Positions 52,152 to 63,918 of a stretch of DNA of 64,000 nt are shown here, piece after piece. Each line of letters begins with the position of its first letter. The stretch's first letter is position 1. The notes beneath the pieces are model-generated. The model searched no databases. It was not told the DNA's origin and saw nothing but the letters and a program-made list of their open reading frames with translations. Origin of the DNA: Pseudomonas brassicacearum (GTDB taxonomy: Bacteria; Pseudomonadota; Gammaproteobacteria; Pseudomonadales; Pseudomonadaceae); the NCBI RefSeq assembly GCF_003732225.1, contig NZ_MOBJ01000005.1:62001-126000 (forward strand). Reading direction: 5' to 3'. The position numbers and the translations under genes are program-made.

Positions 52152-54062
52152 TTGAACGATATGGCAAAGAATCTGATCCTGTGGTTGATCATCGCGGCTG
52201 TCCTCGTGACGGTGATGAACAACTTCTCCAGCCCTAACGAGCCGCAGACCCTCAACTATTCCGACTTCATCCAGCAGGTCAAGGATGGCAAGGTCGAGCG
52301 CGTAGCCGTGGACGGCTATGTCATTACTGGCAAGCGCAATGATGGCGACAGCTTCAAGACCATTCGTCCGGCCATTCAGGATAACGGTCTGATCGGCGAC
52401 CTGGTGGATAACCACGTAGTCGTTGAAGGCAAGCAGCCTGAACAGCAAAGCATCTGGACTCAGCTCCTGGTCGCAAGCTTCCCTATCCTGGTGATCATCG
52501 CCGTCTTCATGTTCTTCATGCGGCAGATGCAGGGCGGTGCCGGAGGCAAGGGCGGGCCGATGAGTTTCGGCAAGAGCAAGGCGCGCCTGCTCTCCGAAGA
52601 TCAGGTGAAAACCACCCTGGCTGACGTTGCCGGTTGCGACGAAGCCAAGGAAGAAGTGGGCGAACTGGTCGAGTTCCTGCGTGATCCGGGCAAGTTCCAG
52701 CGCCTGGGTGGCCGCATTCCTCGCGGTGTGCTGATGGTGGGTCCACCGGGTACCGGTAAAACCCTGCTGGCCAAAGCCATTGCGGGCGAAGCCAAAGTAC
52801 CGTTTTTCACCATCTCCGGTTCCGACTTCGTCGAAATGTTCGTCGGTGTGGGTGCCAGCCGTGTTCGCGACATGTTCGAACAGGCGAAAAAACACGCTCC
52901 GTGCATCATCTTCATCGATGAAATTGACGCTGTCGGTCGTCATCGTGGTGCTGGCATGGGCGGTGGTCACGACGAACGTGAACAGACTCTCAACCAGTTG
53001 CTGGTAGAGATGGATGGTTTCGAAATGAATGACGGCATCATCGTCATCGCCGCGACCAACCGTCCAGACGTGCTTGACCCGGCGCTGCTGCGTCCGGGCC
53101 GGTTCGACCGTCAGGTTGTCGTAGGCCTGCCGGATATTCGTGGCCGTGAGCAAATTCTGAAAGTCCACATGCGCAAGGTGCCAATGGGTGACGACGTCGC
53201 TCCAGCGGTTATCGCGCGTGGTACGCCAGGTTTCTCTGGTGCCGATCTGGCCAACCTGGTGAACGAAGCTTCGCTGTTCGCTGCTCGTACCGGCAAGCGT
53301 GTTGTCGAGATGAAAGAGTTTGAGCTGGCCAAAGACAAAATCATGATGGGCGCCGAGCGCAAATCGATGGTCATGTCCGAGAAAGAGAAGCAGAACACCG
53401 CTTATCATGAAGCCGGTCACGCTATCGTTGGTCGCGTCGTGCCTGAGCATGACCCGGTCTACAAGGTCTCGATCATTCCGCGCGGTCGTGCACTGGGTGT
53501 GACCATGTTCCTGCCGGAAGAAGATCGCTACAGCCTGTCCAAGCGTGCGCTGATCAGCCAGATCTGCTCGCTGTATGGCGGTCGTATTGCTGAAGAGATG
53601 ACCCTGGGCTTCGATGGTGTCACCACTGGCGCCTCCAACGACATCATGCGTGCCAGCCAGATTGCACGGAACATGGTCACCAAGTGGGGACTGTCTGAAA
53701 AACTCGGTCCTTTGATGTATGCCGAAGAAGAAGGTGAAGTGTTCCTCGGTCGTGGTGGCGGTGGTCAACACGCCAGCTTCTCGGGCGAGACCGCCAAGCT
53801 GATCGATTCTGAAGTTCGCAGCATCATTGATCAGTGCTACGGCACGGCCAAGCAGATCCTGACGGACAACCGCGACAAGCTCGATGCCATGGCCGATGCG
53901 CTGATGAAGTACGAAACCATTGATGCTGAACAGATCGATGACATCATGGCCGGTCGCACACCACGTGAGCCTCGTGACTGGTCGGGTGGCACTGGTACTC
54001 CTCCTGTCGTACAGGAAGAGCGTCCGCAAACCCCTATCGGTGGTCCGGCCGCCGACGTCTAA
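52152..54062 (+). CDS. ftsH: ATP-dependent zinc metalloprotease FtsH
   Basis: A 636-residue membrane AAA+ protease. Two N-terminal membrane helices (about residues 8-22 and 103-123) flank a periplasmic domain. The AAA module has Walker A GPPGTGKT (197-204), Walker [13 protein letters not shown], and the second region of homology [18 protein letters not shown]. The zinc site is HEAGH in [12 protein letters not shown]. It degrades membrane proteins and regulators such as RpoH and LpxC. The TTG at 52152 has GAGGG at fair spacing; ATG 52161 is the alternative. Confidence 0.98.
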   Translation: MNDMAKNLILWLIIAAVLVTVMNNFSSPNEPQTLNYSDFIQQVKDGKVERVAVDGYVITGKRNDGDSFKTIRPAIQDNGLIGDLVDNHVVVEGKQPEQQSIWTQLLVASFPILVIIAVFMFFMRQMQGGAGGKGGPMSFGKSKARLLSEDQVKTTLADVAGCDEAKEEVGELVEFLRDPGKFQRLGGRIPRGVLMVGPPGTGKTLLAKAIAGEAKVPFFTISGSDFVEMFVGVGASRVRDMFEQAKKHAPCIIFIDEIDAVGRHRGAGMGGGHDEREQTLNQLLVEMDGFEMNDGIIVIAATNRPDVLDPALLRPGRFDRQVVVGLPDIRGREQILKVHMRKVPMGDDVAPAVIARGTPGFSGADLANLVNEASLFAARTGKRVVEMKEFELAKDKIMMGAERKSMVMSEKEKQNTAYHEAGHAIVGRVVPEHDPVYKVSIIPRGRALGVTMFLPEEDRYSLSKRALISQICSLYGGRIAEEMTLGFDGVTTGASNDIMRASQIARNMVTKWGLSEKLGPLMYAEEEGEVFLGRGGGGQHASFSGETAKLIDSEVRSIIDQCYGTAKQILTDNRDKLDAMADALMKYETIDAEQIDDIMAGRTPREPRDWSGGTGTPPVVQEERPQTPIGGPAADV

Positions 54063-54070
54063 GGTTTGAA

Positions 54071-54922
54071 ATGACTCTTGCACAGTCCTCAACCCGGTTG
54101 CCTTGCGGCAACCGGGTTCTTGATTTGGCCCATGCGCATGTCATGGGCATTCTCAATGTCACTCCTGATTCTTTCTCCGATGGTGGTCGCTTCAGCCAGC
54201 TTGATGCTGCTCTGCGACACGCTGAGGCGATGGTGGCTGCCGGTGCGACCCTCATTGATGTAGGTGGAGAATCGACCCGGCCTGGCGCACGAGCAGTCTC
54301 GCCGCTTGAGGAGCTCGAGCGCGTGGCGCCGATCGTCGAGCGGATTCATCGCGAACTTGATGTGATTATCTCGGTCGATACCTCGACACCTGCGGTCATG
54401 CGTGAAACCGCGCGTCTGGGGGCGGGTCTGATCAACGATGTGCGTTCACTGCGTCGAGACGGTGCGCTGGATGCAGCGGCAGCCACCGGATTGCCGGTGT
54501 GTCTGATGCATATGCTCGGTGAGCCGGGAGATATGCAGGACAATCCGCATTATGATGACGTGACGAGCGAAGTCGGTGAGTTTCTTGCCGGGCGTATGGC
54601 GTCATGTGCTGCGGTCGGTATTCCGGCCGAGCGGATTATTCTTGATCCGGGTTTCGGGTTTGCGAAAAATCTGCAGCACAATTTGAGTCTGTTCAAGCAT
54701 ATGGAGGCCCTGCATGCCTTGGGGCGGCCCCTGTTGGTCGGGGTTTCGCGAAAGAGCATGATCGGGCAGGCATTGAATCGCCCGGTGGGAGAGCGGCTGC
54801 ATGGCGGTCTGGCTCTCGCGGCGTTGGCTGTCGTCAAGGGCGCGCGCATCTTGCGTGTGCATGACGTGGCCGAAACAGTAGATGTGGTACGGATGATCAC
54901 AGCGGTTGAATCCGCCGAATAA
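54071..54922 (+). CDS. folP: Dihydropteroate synthase
   Basis: A 283-residue TIM-barrel enzyme of folate synthesis that joins p-aminobenzoate to the pterin pyrophosphate. The signatures [18 protein letters not shown] and [13 protein letters not shown] are intact, as are DVISVD-type [11 protein letters not shown] and [11 protein letters not shown]; the final SRKSMIG loop binds the pABA side. It is the sulfonamide target. It follows ftsH by 8 bp and precedes glmM by 16 bp, the conserved ftsH-folP-glmM order. Confidence 0.98.
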   Translation: MTLAQSSTRLPCGNRVLDLAHAHVMGILNVTPDSFSDGGRFSQLDAALRHAEAMVAAGATLIDVGGESTRPGARAVSPLEELERVAPIVERIHRELDVIISVDTSTPAVMRETARLGAGLINDVRSLRRDGALDAAAATGLPVCLMHMLGEPGDMQDNPHYDDVTSEVGEFLAGRMASCAAVGIPAERIILDPGFGFAKNLQHNLSLFKHMEALHALGRPLLVGVSRKSMIGQALNRPVGERLHGGLALAALAVVKGARILRVHDVAETVDVVRMITAVESAE

Positions 54923-54938
54923 GAATGCTGGAGCACTT

Positions 54939-56276
54939 ATGACTAAGAAATATTTTGGCACCGACGGCATTCGTGGTCGGGTCGGCGAGTACCCGATTAC
55001 CCCCGAATTCATGCTTAAGCTCGGCTGGGCCGCGGGCATGGCTTTCCGCAGTAAGGGTGCTTGCAAGGTTCTGGTTGGCAAGGACACTCGAATCTCTGGT
55101 TATATGTTCGAGTCGGCGCTTGAGGCCGGGCTTACCTCCGCCGGGGCTGATGTCATGCTGCTGGGGCCGATGCCTACTCCGGCTATCGCCTATTTGACGC
55201 GCACCTTCCATGCTGAAGCCGGCATCGTGATCAGTGCTTCGCACAATCCTCATGACGATAACGGCATCAAGTTTTTCTCCGGTCAGGGCACGAAACTGCC
55301 GGACGATATTGAGCTGATGATCGAAGAGTTGCTCGATACGCCGATGACCGTGGTTGAGTCGAGCAAGATCGGCAAAGTCTCGCGAATCAACGATGCCTCT
55401 GGCCGTTACATCGAGTTCTGCAAAAGTAGCGTGCCAACCGGTACCAATTTCGCTGGTCTGAAAATTGTGATCGACTGCGCGCACGGTGCTACCTATAAAG
55501 TGGCTCCAAGTGTTTTCCGTGAGTTGGGCGCGCAGGTGACGGTGCTGTCTGCACAGCCTGATGGCCTGAACATCAATCACAATTGCGGTTCGACCCATAT
55601 GGGGCAACTGCAGGCAGCTGTAGTGGCCGAGCAGGCCGACCTGGGCATTGCCTTCGATGGTGATGGTGATCGGGTGTTGATGGTTGATCACACAGGCGCG
55701 ATCGTTGATGGCGACGAGCTGCTGTTCATCATCGCGCGCGATCTGCATGATCGTGGCAAGTTGCAGGGTGGCGTTGTTGGAACCTTGATGAGTAACCTGG
55801 GGCTGGAGTTGGCCCTGGCGGATCTTGGGATTCCTTTTGTGCGGGCCAACGTAGGTGACCGTTATGTGATCGCCGAGTTGCTTGAGCGTAACTGGTTGGT
55901 GGGTGGTGAAAACTCCGGCCATGTCGTGTGCTTCAGTCATACCACTACGGGTGATGCGATTATCGCTGCATTGCAGGTGTTGATGTCGCTGAAACGCCGT
56001 TCCGAAGGTCTCGCGCAATCGCGTCAGGCGCTACGTAAGTGTCCTCAGATCTTGATCAATGTGCGTTTTGACGGTGGTGCAAACCCGGTTGAACATGCGG
56101 CTGTCAAAGAAGCCAGCGAGCGCGTTACCAAGGCAATGGCAGGGCGTGGTCGCGTGCTGTTGCGCAAGTCCGGCACGGAGCCGCTGGTACGGGTCATGGT
56201 CGAAGGCGAGGACGAAACTCTGGTTCGTGGTTACGCCGAAGAGCTGGCAAAACTGGTTGCTGAAGTTTCTGCCTGA
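54939..56276 (+). CDS. glmM: Phosphoglucosamine mutase
   Basis: A 445-residue enzyme converting glucosamine-6-phosphate to glucosamine-1-phosphate for UDP-GlcNAc, hence peptidoglycan and lipopolysaccharide. It opens [13 protein letters not shown]; the phosphoserine is S101 in [19 protein letters not shown]; the metal loop [12 protein letters not shown] and the sugar-binding GGENSGHV are present, and the C-terminal phosphate loop is [15 protein letters not shown] 54939 has GGAG upstream. It is part of the ftsH-folP-glmM-tpiA-secG group. Confidence 0.98.
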   Translation: MTKKYFGTDGIRGRVGEYPITPEFMLKLGWAAGMAFRSKGACKVLVGKDTRISGYMFESALEAGLTSAGADVMLLGPMPTPAIAYLTRTFHAEAGIVISASHNPHDDNGIKFFSGQGTKLPDDIELMIEELLDTPMTVVESSKIGKVSRINDASGRYIEFCKSSVPTGTNFAGLKIVIDCAHGATYKVAPSVFRELGAQVTVLSAQPDGLNINHNCGSTHMGQLQAAVVAEQADLGIAFDGDGDRVLMVDHTGAIVDGDELLFIIARDLHDRGKLQGGVVGTLMSNLGLELALADLGIPFVRANVGDRYVIAELLERNWLVGGENSGHVVCFSHTTTGDAIIAALQVLMSLKRRSEGLAQSRQALRKCPQILINVRFDGGANPVEHAAVKEASERVTKAMAGRGRVLLRKSGTEPLVRVMVEGEDETLVRGYAEELAKLVAEVSA

Positions 56277-56342
56277 TTTCGGCTTGCCAGCAATGATGTG
56301 GTTGGGTAACATCTGCGCCCACTTTGACCGACGAGGTACAGC

Positions 56343-57098
56343 ATGCGTCGCCCTATGGTAGCTGGTAACTGGAAGATGCACGGTACCCGCGCCAGCGTCG
56401 CTGAGCTGATTAACGGCCTTCGTCATCTGGCCTTGCCGAGCGATGTTGATATCGCGGTATTCCCGCCTTGCTTGTATATCAATCAAGTGATTGATGGCTT
56501 GGAAGGCAAGTCGATTTCGGTCGGCGCGCAGAACTCTGCGGTGGAAGCCATGCAAGGTGCATTGACCGGTGAAATTGCACCGAGTCAGTTAGTGGATGCA
56601 GGTTGTTCCCTGGTGCTTGTTGGGCACTCCGAACGTCGCCAGATCATCGGCGAGTGTGATGGGACACTGAATCGCAAGTTTGCAGCGGCACAGGCATGTG
56701 GCTTGATTCCGGTGTTGTGTATAGGGGAAACCCTTGAGCAGCGTGAAGCCGGAAAAACTCTTGAGGTTGTCGGGCGTCAGCTGGGCAGCATCATCGAGGA
56801 GCTGGGTGTTGGTGCATTTGCAAGAGCGGTAATCGCTTACGAGCCGGTCTGGGCCATTGGCACCGGGCTGACTGCTTCACCGCAACAGGCGCAGGATGTG
56901 CATGCAGCCATTCGCGCGCAGTTGGCGGCAGAGAATTCTGAAATCGCACAAGGTGTGCGGCTTCTATACGGCGGCAGCGTGAAGGCGGCCAATGCGGTCG
57001 AACTGTTCGGCATGCCGGATATCGATGGGGGGCTCATTGGTGGGGCTTCCCTGAATGCAGATGAGTTCGGTGCGATTTGTCGCGCCGCGGGAAACTGA
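56343..57098 (+). CDS. tpiA: Triose-phosphate isomerase
   Basis: A 251-residue TIM-barrel enzyme interconverting dihydroxyacetone phosphate and glyceraldehyde-3-phosphate. The catalytic residues are in GNWKMHG (N9, K11), LVGHSERR and [11 protein letters not shown], and the phosphate loop [10 protein letters not shown] is intact. It follows glmM by 66 bp, and secG starts 4 bp after its stop codon, so secG expression probably depends on it. Confidence 0.98.
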   Translation: MRRPMVAGNWKMHGTRASVAELINGLRHLALPSDVDIAVFPPCLYINQVIDGLEGKSISVGAQNSAVEAMQGALTGEIAPSQLVDAGCSLVLVGHSERRQIIGECDGTLNRKFAAAQACGLIPVLCIGETLEQREAGKTLEVVGRQLGSIIEELGVGAFARAVIAYEPVWAIGTGLTASPQQAQDVHAAIRAQLAAENSEIAQGVRLLYGGSVKAANAVELFGMPDIDGGLIGGASLNADEFGAICRAAGN

Positions 57099-57102
57099 AA
57101 AA

Positions 57103-57486
57103 ATGCTGGAAACAGTCGTAGTCGTTTTTCATCTGCTGGGTGCACTGGGCGTAGTTGCTCTCGTATTGCTGCAGCAGGGTAAAGGTGCGGATGCTGGCGC
57201 GTCTTTCGGAGCAGGTGCTTCAAATACTGTGTTCGGAAGCCAAGGTTCCTCTACCTTTCTTAGTAAGTTTACTGCTATACTTGCCGCAGGTTTCTTCATA
57301 ACCAGCTTAGGGTTAGGTTACTTTGCTAAAGAGAAAGCTCACCAGCTGACTCAAGTAGGTTTGCCAAATCCAGCAGTGTTGGAAGTTCCAAAGCAAAAAC
57401 CGGCTTCTGATGATGTCCCGGTGCTTCAAGAGCAAAAGTCGGCAACCAATGCGACTGACGTACCTCCAGCTCAAGAGCAAAAGTAA
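57103..57486 (+). CDS. secG: Preprotein translocase subunit SecG
   Basis: A 127-residue inner-membrane protein with two hydrophobic helices ([19 protein letters not shown] and [19 protein letters not shown]) joined by the conserved [14 protein letters not shown] loop. It assists the SecYE channel. The C-terminal tail repeats a short proline/glutamine-rich pattern ([18 protein letters not shown], then VPPAQEQK) that is longer than in E. coli. It lies between tpiA and tRNA-Leu, with 22 bp to the tRNA, so it is co-transcribed with the tRNA in all likelihood. Confidence 0.96.
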   Translation: MLETVVVVFHLLGALGVVALVLLQQGKGADAGASFGAGASNTVFGSQGSSTFLSKFTAILAAGFFITSLGLGYFAKEKAHQLTQVGLPNPAVLEVPKQKPASDDVPVLQEQKSATNATDVPPAQEQK

Positions 57487-57508
57487 GAAGGGTTTCAAAC
57501 GTAGTATT

Positions 57509-57594
57509 GCCGAGGTGGTGGAATTGGTAGACACGCAACCTTGAGGTGGTTGTGCCCATAGGGTGTAGGGGTTCGAGTCCCCTTCTCGGTACCA
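57509..57594 (+). tRNA. tRNA-Leu (GAG)
   Basis: Class II tRNA with a long variable arm. The anticodon stem CAACC/GGTTG encloses loop TTGAGGT, giving anticodon GAG, which reads CUC and CUU. The T-arm GGGGTTCGAGTCCCC and encoded CCA are present. It sits 22 bp after secG. Confidence 0.97.
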
Positions 57595-57605
57595 ATTATC
57601 AGGAG

Positions 57606-57628
57606 AGCCCGCTGTTGCGGGCTTTCTT
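57606..57628 (+). terminator. Terminator after tRNA-Leu
   Basis: AGCCCGC TGTT GCGGGCT followed by TTCTT, 11 bp after the tRNA 3' end. Confidence 0.85.
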
Positions 57629-57690
57629 GTAGGTGGAAGGTTACATTGACCCTGTTAGGGATCGGTCGTATACTTCCGCCCCAGCTTTGT

Positions 57691-57767
<77 letters not shown>

Positions 57768-57773
57768 GTTTAA

Positions 57774-57797
57774 GGAGCCCCTTTTAAGGGGCTTTTT
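57774..57797 (+). terminator. Terminator after tRNA-fMet
   Basis: AGCCCC TTTTAA GGGGCT followed by TTTT, directly downstream of the initiator tRNA and before rimP. Confidence 0.85.
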
Positions 57798-57905
57798 GTT
57801 AGCTGGACACTTTCAACGCCGCTATTCGACGGCGTTTCAAGGATGGGCGTTTCGCCCATTTTTTTATTTTGCATAGCATGCACATACATGCACGAGGGGG
57901 TTCAG

Positions 57906-58364
57906 GTGTCGAGCAAGCTAGAAGAGTTGCAGGCCTTGCTGGCCCCGGTGGTCGTGGCCCTAGGCTATGAATGCTGGGGTATTGAGTTTTCGGCTCAAGG
58001 TCGCCACTCAATGTTGCGCGTTTATATTGATAAAGAGGGCGGCGTGCTGGTGGACGATTGTGCCATCGTCAGCCGTCAGATCAGCGGTGTGCTGGATGTT
58101 GAAGATCCGATCTCCGTTGAATACACCCTTGAAGTTTCCTCGCCTGGCATGGAACGCCCGCTGTTCACTATTGAGCAGTTTGCAAAATTTGCCGGTGAAC
58201 AAGTGAAGATCAAGCTGCGTTCGCCTTTCGAAGGTCGACGCAACTTTCAGGGCCTTCTGCGCGGTGTAGAAGAACAGGACGTCGTGGTGCAGGTTGAAGA
58301 CCATGAATTCCTGTTGCCGATCGATATGATCGACAAGGCCAACATTATTCCCAGTTTTGACTGA
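57906..58364 (+). CDS. rimP: Ribosome maturation factor RimP
   Basis: A 152-residue factor for 30S subunit maturation. Its sequence contains [46 protein letters not shown] and [13 protein letters not shown], the two-domain RimP pattern. The start is GTG 57906 behind GAGGGGG; the frame is open further upstream but crosses a terminator region. It is the first protein gene of the rimP-nusA-infB-rbfA-truB operon, 47 bp before nusA. Confidence 0.96.
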   Translation: MSSKLEELQALLAPVVVALGYECWGIEFSAQGRHSMLRVYIDKEGGVLVDDCAIVSRQISGVLDVEDPISVEYTLEVSSPGMERPLFTIEQFAKFAGEQVKIKLRSPFEGRRNFQGLLRGVEEQDVVVQVEDHEFLLPIDMIDKANIIPSFD

Positions 58365-58411
58365 GACGCGGATCCCGCGGATCCAATGGCTTGCGAAAGG
58401 CGAGGCGTACG

Positions 58412-59893
58412 ATGAGCAAAGAAGTACTGCTGGTTGTTGAGTCGGTATCCAATGAAAAGGGCGTACCGGCAAACGTAATTTTTGAAGCGCTGGAGCTGGC
58501 TCTGGCCACTGCTACCAAAAAGCGTTTTGAAGACGAAGTTGATCTGCGTGTGGAAATCAATCGCCACACCGGTGCTTATGAAACTTTCCGTCGCTGGACG
58601 GTAGTCGAAGAAGCGGACCTGGATGATCCGGCTGTCGAAACCTGGCCGAGCAAGGTCCAGGAAACGCATCCTGGCGCGAAGGTCGGTGATGTTGTCGAAG
58701 AAAAAATCGAGTCCATCGAATTCGGCCGCATCGCTGCGCAGACTGCCAAGCAAGTTATCGTGCAGAAAGTCCGCGAAGCCGAGCGTGCTCAAGTTGTTGA
58801 TGCTTACCGCGAGCGTCTGGGAGAAATCATCTCCGGCACCGTGAAGAAAGTAACCCGCGACAACGTGATCGTTGACCTGGGTAACAACGCTGAAGCGCTG
58901 CTGGCTCGTGAAGACATCATTTCTCGTGAAACTTTCCGGGTGGGTGTGCGCCTGCGTGCACTGCTCAAGGAAATCCGCACCGAAAACCGCGGCCCGCAGC
59001 TGATTCTGTCGCGTACTGCGCCGGAAATGCTGATCGAGTTGTTCCGCATCGAAGTGCCGGAAATCGCTGAAGGCCTGATCGAAGTAATGGCTGCCTCCCG
59101 TGACCCGGGTTCGCGTGCCAAGATCGCGGTCCGTTCCAAAGACAAACGCATCGACCCGCAAGGCGCTTGCATTGGTATGCGCGGTTCGCGCGTCCAGGCA
59201 GTATCCGGCGAATTGGGCGGTGAGCGTGTGGATATCGTCCTGTGGGACGACAACCCGGCGCAGTTCGTGATCAACGCCATGTCCCCGGCTGAGGTTGCGG
59301 CAATTATCGTTGACGAAGATGCCCATGCAATGGACATCGCCGTTGGCGCAGACAATCTGGCTCAGGCCATCGGTCGTGGTGGTCAGAACGTGCGTCTGGC
59401 TAGCCAGTTGACTGGCTGGACCCTGAACGTGATGACCGAATCGGACATCCAGGCTAAGCAGCAAGCAGAAACCGGCGACATCCTGCGCAACTTCATCGAC
59501 GAGCTGGAAGTCGACGAAGATCTGGCTCAGGTGCTGGTTGATGAAGGCTTTACCAGCCTGGAAGAGATTGCCTACGTACCGTTGGAAGAAATGCTCAACA
59601 TCGATGGCTTTGACGAAGACACCGTCAACGAGCTTCGCGCTCGGGCCAAGGATCGTTTGTTGACTAAAGCCATCGCTACTGAGGAAAAGCTGGCAGACGC
59701 CCATCCGGCCGAAGACCTGCTCTCGCTTGAGGGTATGGACAAGGATTTGGCGATGGAACTGGCGGTGCGCGGCGTAATTACCCGCGAAGACCTGGCCGAG
59801 CAGTCTATTGACGACCTGCTCGACATCGACGGCATTGACGATGATCGTGCCGGCAAGTTGATCATGGCCGCCCGAGCCCATTGGTTCGAGTAA
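58412..59893 (+). CDS. nusA: Transcription termination/antitermination protein NusA
   Basis: A 493-residue RNA polymerase-binding factor. The N-terminal domain is followed by S1 ([21 protein letters not shown], about 130-200) and two KH domains ([21 protein letters not shown], then [20 protein letters not shown]). The C-terminal acidic helix-hairpin repeats ([21 protein letters not shown] and [19 protein letters not shown]) match the gammaproteobacterial AR2 arrangement. It modulates pausing and termination. ATG 58412 matches the conserved [10 protein letters not shown] start. Confidence 0.98.
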   Translation: MSKEVLLVVESVSNEKGVPANVIFEALELALATATKKRFEDEVDLRVEINRHTGAYETFRRWTVVEEADLDDPAVETWPSKVQETHPGAKVGDVVEEKIESIEFGRIAAQTAKQVIVQKVREAERAQVVDAYRERLGEIISGTVKKVTRDNVIVDLGNNAEALLAREDIISRETFRVGVRLRALLKEIRTENRGPQLILSRTAPEMLIELFRIEVPEIAEGLIEVMAASRDPGSRAKIAVRSKDKRIDPQGACIGMRGSRVQAVSGELGGERVDIVLWDDNPAQFVINAMSPAEVAAIIVDEDAHAMDIAVGADNLAQAIGRGGQNVRLASQLTGWTLNVMTESDIQAKQQAETGDILRNFIDELEVDEDLAQVLVDEGFTSLEEIAYVPLEEMLNIDGFDEDTVNELRARAKDRLLTKAIATEEKLADAHPAEDLLSLEGMDKDLAMELAVRGVITREDLAEQSIDDLLDIDGIDDDRAGKLIMAARAHWFE

Positions 59894-59919
59894 TAGGCGC
59901 GGCCTGAGGAGAGAAGTGC

Positions 59920-62436
59920 ATGACGCAAGTCACGGTGAAACAACTGGCCGATGAGGTCAAAACACCGGTAGAGCGCCTGCTGCAGCAGATGCGTGAGGCA
60001 GGTCTGCCGCACACCGCCGCCGAGGAACATGTGACCGACAGTGAGAAGCAATCTTTGCTGACTCACTTGAAAAGCAGCCACAAGGCGAAAGTGGAAGAAC
60101 CGCGCAAAATCACGTTGCAGCGTAAAACCACCAGCACCCTGCGTGTTGCTGGCAGCAAAAGCATCAGCGTTGAAGTGCGCAAGAAGAAAGTCTTCGTACA
60201 GCGCAGCCCGGAAGAAATCGAAGCCGAGCGCAAACGCGAACTGGAAGAACGTCGCGCAGTAGAAAATGCTGCACGTCAGAAGGCTGAAGAAGAAGCCAAG
60301 CGTCGCGCCGAAGAAGAAGCGCGTCGTCAGCCTGCTGCTGCGCAACCTGCTGCTAATGAAGCTGTTGCAGCACCTGTTGCGGTTGCCGAGCCAGTGCGTG
60401 AAGCGCCGGTTGTAGCGGCTGCACCAGCGGCTGACACTCGCAAACGCGACGAACAGCGTCGTCCGGACAAACCACGTGCCGACGATAACAATCGTCGTGG
60501 CGCGGGTGATGGTGAGCGCAAAAACGCTCCGCATCGTGCTTCGGTCAAAGAAAAAGCGCCTGCTCCACGCGTTGCACCACGTACTACCGACGAAGAAAGC
60601 GATGGCTTCCGTCGTGGTGGTCGCGGCAAGGCCAAGCTGAAGAAGCGCAACGCCCACGGTTTCCAGAGCCCAACCGGCCCTGTCGTGCGTGAAGTGAAGA
60701 TCGGCGAGACCATCACTGTTGGCGATCTCGCTCAGCAGATGTCGGTCAAGGCTGCTGAAATCATCAAGTTCATGTTCAAACTGGGTACTCCAGCGACCAT
60801 CAACCAGGTACTTGATCAGGAAACTGCTCAACTGGTAGCTGAAGAGCTGGGCCACAAAGTGACCCTGGTCAGCGACACCGCCCTGGAAGATTCCCTGGCC
60901 GAGTCCCTGAAGTTTGAAGGCGAGGCTTTCTCCCGTGCACCAGTCGTGACCGTAATGGGCCACGTTGACCATGGTAAGACCTCGCTGCTCGACTATATCC
61001 GTCGTGCCAAGGTAGCTGCTGGCGAAGCCGGCGGTATCACCCAGCACATCGGCGCATACCACGTTGAAACTGATCGCGGCATGGTCACTTTCCTCGATAC
61101 CCCGGGTCACGCCGCGTTTACCGCCATGCGTGCTCGTGGTGCCAAGGCGACCGACATCGTGATTCTGGTGGTTGCAGCGGACGACGGCGTAATGCCGCAG
61201 ACTATTGAAGCTGTCCAGCATGCCAAGGCTGCTGGTGTTCCGCTGGTTGTTGCAGTGAACAAGATCGACAAGCCGGGCGCTGATCTCGATCGCATCCGTA
61301 GCGAACTGTCGGTTCACGGCGTGACCTCGGAAGAGTGGGGCGGCGACACTCCGTTCGTATCGGTTTCGGCGAAAGTCGGTACTGGTGTAGACGAGCTGCT
61401 CGAAGCTGTTCTGCTGCAAGCTGAAGTTCTCGAACTGAAAGCGACTCCTTCGGCTCCTGGCCGTGGTGTCGTGGTTGAATCGCGTCTCGACAAAGGTCGT
61501 GGCCCGGTTGCAACCGTTCTGGTCCAGGACGGTACTCTGCGCCAAGGCGACATGGTGCTGGTCGGTTCGAACTATGGCCGCGTTCGCGCCATGCTCGACG
61601 AGAACGGCAAGCCAATCAAGGAAGCCGGTCCTTCCATCCCTGTCGAGATTCTCGGCCTGGACGGTACCCCGGACGCTGGCGACGAGATGAGCGTAGTTGC
61701 CGACGAGAAGAAAGCCCGTGAAGTGGCTCTGTTCCGTCAAGGCAAGTTCCGCGAAGTCAAACTGGCTCGTGCTCACGCAGGCAAGCTGGAAAACATCTTC
61801 GAGAACATGGGCCAGGAAGAGAAGAAGACGCTTAACATCGTCCTCAAATCCGACGTCCGTGGTTCGTTGGAAGCGTTGAACGGCGCCTTGAACGGCCTGG
61901 GTAACGACGAAGTGCAAGTGCGTGTAGTCGGTGGCGGTGTCGGTGGTATCACCGAGAGCGACGCCAACCTGGCACTGGCTTCCAACGCTGTACTGTTTGG
62001 CTTCAACGTGCGTGCCGATGCTGGCGCTCGCAAGATCGTCGAGCAGGAAGGTCTGGATATGCGTTACTACAACGTGATCTACGACATCATCGAAGACGTC
62101 AAGAAAGCCCTGACCGGTATGCTTGGCAGCGACGTTCGGGAGAACATCCTGGGTATCGCTGAAGTCCGCGACGTGTTCCGTTCGCCGAAGTTTGGCGCGA
62201 TCGCCGGTTGCATGGTTATCGAAGGTGTTGTGCACCGTAACCGTCCAATCCGTGTACTGCGTGAAGACATCGTTATCTTCGAAGGCGAGCTGGAATCCCT
62301 GCGCCGCTTCAAGGATGACGCTTCCGAAGTACGTGCCGGTATGGAATGCGGTATCGGCGTGAAGAGCTACAACGATGTCAAAGTCGGTGACAAGATCGAA
62401 GTCTTCGAGAAGGTTCAGGTTGCTCGCAGCCTCTAA
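59920..62436 (+). CDS. infB: Translation initiation factor IF-2
   Basis: An 838-residue GTPase that places initiator tRNA on the ribosome. The N-terminal part has the IF2 N-domain ([20 protein letters not shown]), then a long charged, alanine- and arginine-rich linker of variable length. The G domain begins [19 protein letters not shown], with [12 protein letters not shown] and [12 protein letters not shown], and domains II to C2 follow ([14 protein letters not shown]). It lies 26 bp after nusA in the same operon. Internal re-initiation, as in E. coli infB, is possible but not proven here. Confidence 0.98.
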   Translation: MTQVTVKQLADEVKTPVERLLQQMREAGLPHTAAEEHVTDSEKQSLLTHLKSSHKAKVEEPRKITLQRKTTSTLRVAGSKSISVEVRKKKVFVQRSPEEIEAERKRELEERRAVENAARQKAEEEAKRRAEEEARRQPAAAQPAANEAVAAPVAVAEPVREAPVVAAAPAADTRKRDEQRRPDKPRADDNNRRGAGDGERKNAPHRASVKEKAPAPRVAPRTTDEESDGFRRGGRGKAKLKKRNAHGFQSPTGPVVREVKIGETITVGDLAQQMSVKAAEIIKFMFKLGTPATINQVLDQETAQLVAEELGHKVTLVSDTALEDSLAESLKFEGEAFSRAPVVTVMGHVDHGKTSLLDYIRRAKVAAGEAGGITQHIGAYHVETDRGMVTFLDTPGHAAFTAMRARGAKATDIVILVVAADDGVMPQTIEAVQHAKAAGVPLVVAVNKIDKPGADLDRIRSELSVHGVTSEEWGGDTPFVSVSAKVGTGVDELLEAVLLQAEVLELKATPSAPGRGVVVESRLDKGRGPVATVLVQDGTLRQGDMVLVGSNYGRVRAMLDENGKPIKEAGPSIPVEILGLDGTPDAGDEMSVVADEKKAREVALFRQGKFREVKLARAHAGKLENIFENMGQEEKKTLNIVLKSDVRGSLEALNGALNGLGNDEVQVRVVGGGVGGITESDANLALASNAVLFGFNVRADAGARKIVEQEGLDMRYYNVIYDIIEDVKKALTGMLGSDVRENILGIAEVRDVFRSPKFGAIAGCMVIEGVVHRNRPIRVLREDIVIFEGELESLRRFKDDASEVRAGMECGIGVKSYNDVKVGDKIEVFEKVQVARSL

Positions 62437-62507
62437 CTCGCGCACTTCAAGAGCCGTGATGGGCAGCCGCATGCAAATGCACGGCGCATCACCCGGACTC
62501 TAAACGC

Positions 62508-62541
62508 AACGCCCGGTCTGGCTTCTGTCAGGCCGGGCGTT
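62508..62541 (+). terminator. Hairpin in the infB-rbfA gap
   Basis: AACGCCCGG and CCGGGCGTT, with a further CTG/CAG pairing inside, form a strong stem. No clear T tract follows, so it is more likely a processing or stability element within the operon than a full terminator. Confidence 0.65.
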
Positions 62542-62595
62542 TGCCGCTTTCAGACCACACGGGTTTCACCGTGAGGCAGTAACAGGTAACAAGAC

Positions 62596-62997
62596 ATGGC
62601 AAAAGAATACAGCCGTACCCAACGTATCGGCGATCAGATGCAGCGTGAGCTGGCACAACTGATCCGTCGTGAAGTCAAAGACCCGCGCGTCGGCCTGGTC
62701 ACCATTACCGCTGTTGAAGTCAGCCGTGACGTCGGTCACGCCAAGATCTTCATCACTGTGATGGGCCAGGACAGCGCAGACGATATCGCTCAAAGCATCA
62801 AGGTGCTGAATTCGGCCGCCGGTTTCCTGCGCATGCAGCTGGCTCGCGAGATGAAACTGCGCAGCGTTCCTCAGCTGCACTTCCACTACGACGAAAGCGT
62901 CGTGCGTGGGGCTCATCTGTCGGCATTGATCGAACGCGCCGTGGCTGAAGACAATCAGCACCCGGTCGTGGCAGAACCCGTAGACACCAAGGAGTAA
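62596..62997 (+). CDS. rbfA: 30S ribosome-binding factor RbfA
   Basis: A 133-residue KH-type protein for 16S rRNA processing and cold adaptation. It opens [20 protein letters not shown] and contains [27 protein letters not shown] and [19 protein letters not shown], the core pattern of the family. It follows infB by 159 bp and precedes truB by 3 bp, the standard order. A short acidic C-terminal tail is normal. Confidence 0.97.
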   Translation: MAKEYSRTQRIGDQMQRELAQLIRREVKDPRVGLVTITAVEVSRDVGHAKIFITVMGQDSADDIAQSIKVLNSAAGFLRMQLAREMKLRSVPQLHFHYDESVVRGAHLSALIERAVAEDNQHPVVAEPVDTKE

Positions 62998-63000
62998 TCG

Positions 63001-63918
63001 GTGGCTCAGGTCAAACGTATCCGTCGTAACGTCAGCGGCATCATCCTGCTCGACAAGCCGCTGGGGTTCACCTCCAACGCGGCCTTGCAGAAGGTTCGCT
63101 GGCTGCTTAATGCCGAGAAGGCCGGGCATACCGGCAGTCTTGATCCGTTGGCCACCGGCGTGTTGCCGCTGTGCTTCGGTGAGGCGACCAAGTTCTCGCA
63201 ATACCTGCTCGACTCCGACAAGGGTTATGAAACCCTGGCGCAATTGGGCAAGACCACCACCACGGCAGACGCTGAAGGTGAAGTTTTGCAGGAGCGCCCG
63301 GTGACCGTTGGTCGCGCCGATATCGAAGCGGTTTTGCCTAAATTTCGTGGGCAAATCAGTCAGATACCGCCGATGTACTCAGCCCTCAAGCGTGACGGTC
63401 AGCCGTTGTACAAGCTGGCCCGTGCAGGTGAAGTGGTGGAGCGCGAACCGCGTTCTGTTACTATTGCGCGCTTGGAATTGCTGGCCTTTGAAGGTGATAC
63501 TGCGCGCTTCGCCGTAGATTGCAGCAAAGGCACCTATATCCGGACCCTCGTGGAGGATATTGGTGAACAGCTTGGTTGTGGCGCTTACGTTGCGCAGTTG
63601 CGACGTACCCAGGCCGGTCCGTTCAGTCTGGCCCAGACGGTCACGCTGGAAGAGTTGGAAGCAGTACATGCCGAAGGCGGCAACGAAGCGGTTGATCGCT
63701 TCCTGATGCCATCGGACAGCGGCTTGCTGGATTGGCCACTGTTGCAGTTCTCGGAGCACAGCTCGTTCTACTGGCTCAACGGCCAGCCGGTACGCGCCCC
63801 GGATGCACCGAAGTTCGGCATGGTACGAGTACAGGATCACAATGGTCGCTTCATCGGTATCGGTGAAGTGAGCGAAGACGGGCGCATCGCGCCGCGTCGA
63901 CTGATTCGGTCAGAATGA
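63001..63918 (+). CDS. truB: tRNA pseudouridine(55) synthase TruB
   Basis: A 305-residue enzyme that makes pseudouridine 55 in the T-loop of tRNAs. The catalytic aspartate is D48 in [44 protein letters not shown] and [17 protein letters not shown] are further family motifs, and a C-terminal PUA-like domain follows. The GTG start at 63001 is behind AAGGAG, 3 bp after the rbfA stop. rpsO, the next gene in this operon in other Pseudomonas, would begin just beyond the right edge. Confidence 0.97.
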   Translation: MAQVKRIRRNVSGIILLDKPLGFTSNAALQKVRWLLNAEKAGHTGSLDPLATGVLPLCFGEATKFSQYLLDSDKGYETLAQLGKTTTTADAEGEVLQERPVTVGRADIEAVLPKFRGQISQIPPMYSALKRDGQPLYKLARAGEVVEREPRSVTIARLELLAFEGDTARFAVDCSKGTYIRTLVEDIGEQLGCGAYVAQLRRTQAGPFSLAQTVTLEELEAVHAEGGNEAVDRFLMPSDSGLLDWPLLQFSEHSSFYWLNGQPVRAPDAPKFGMVRVQDHNGRFIGIGEVSEDGRIAPRRLIRSE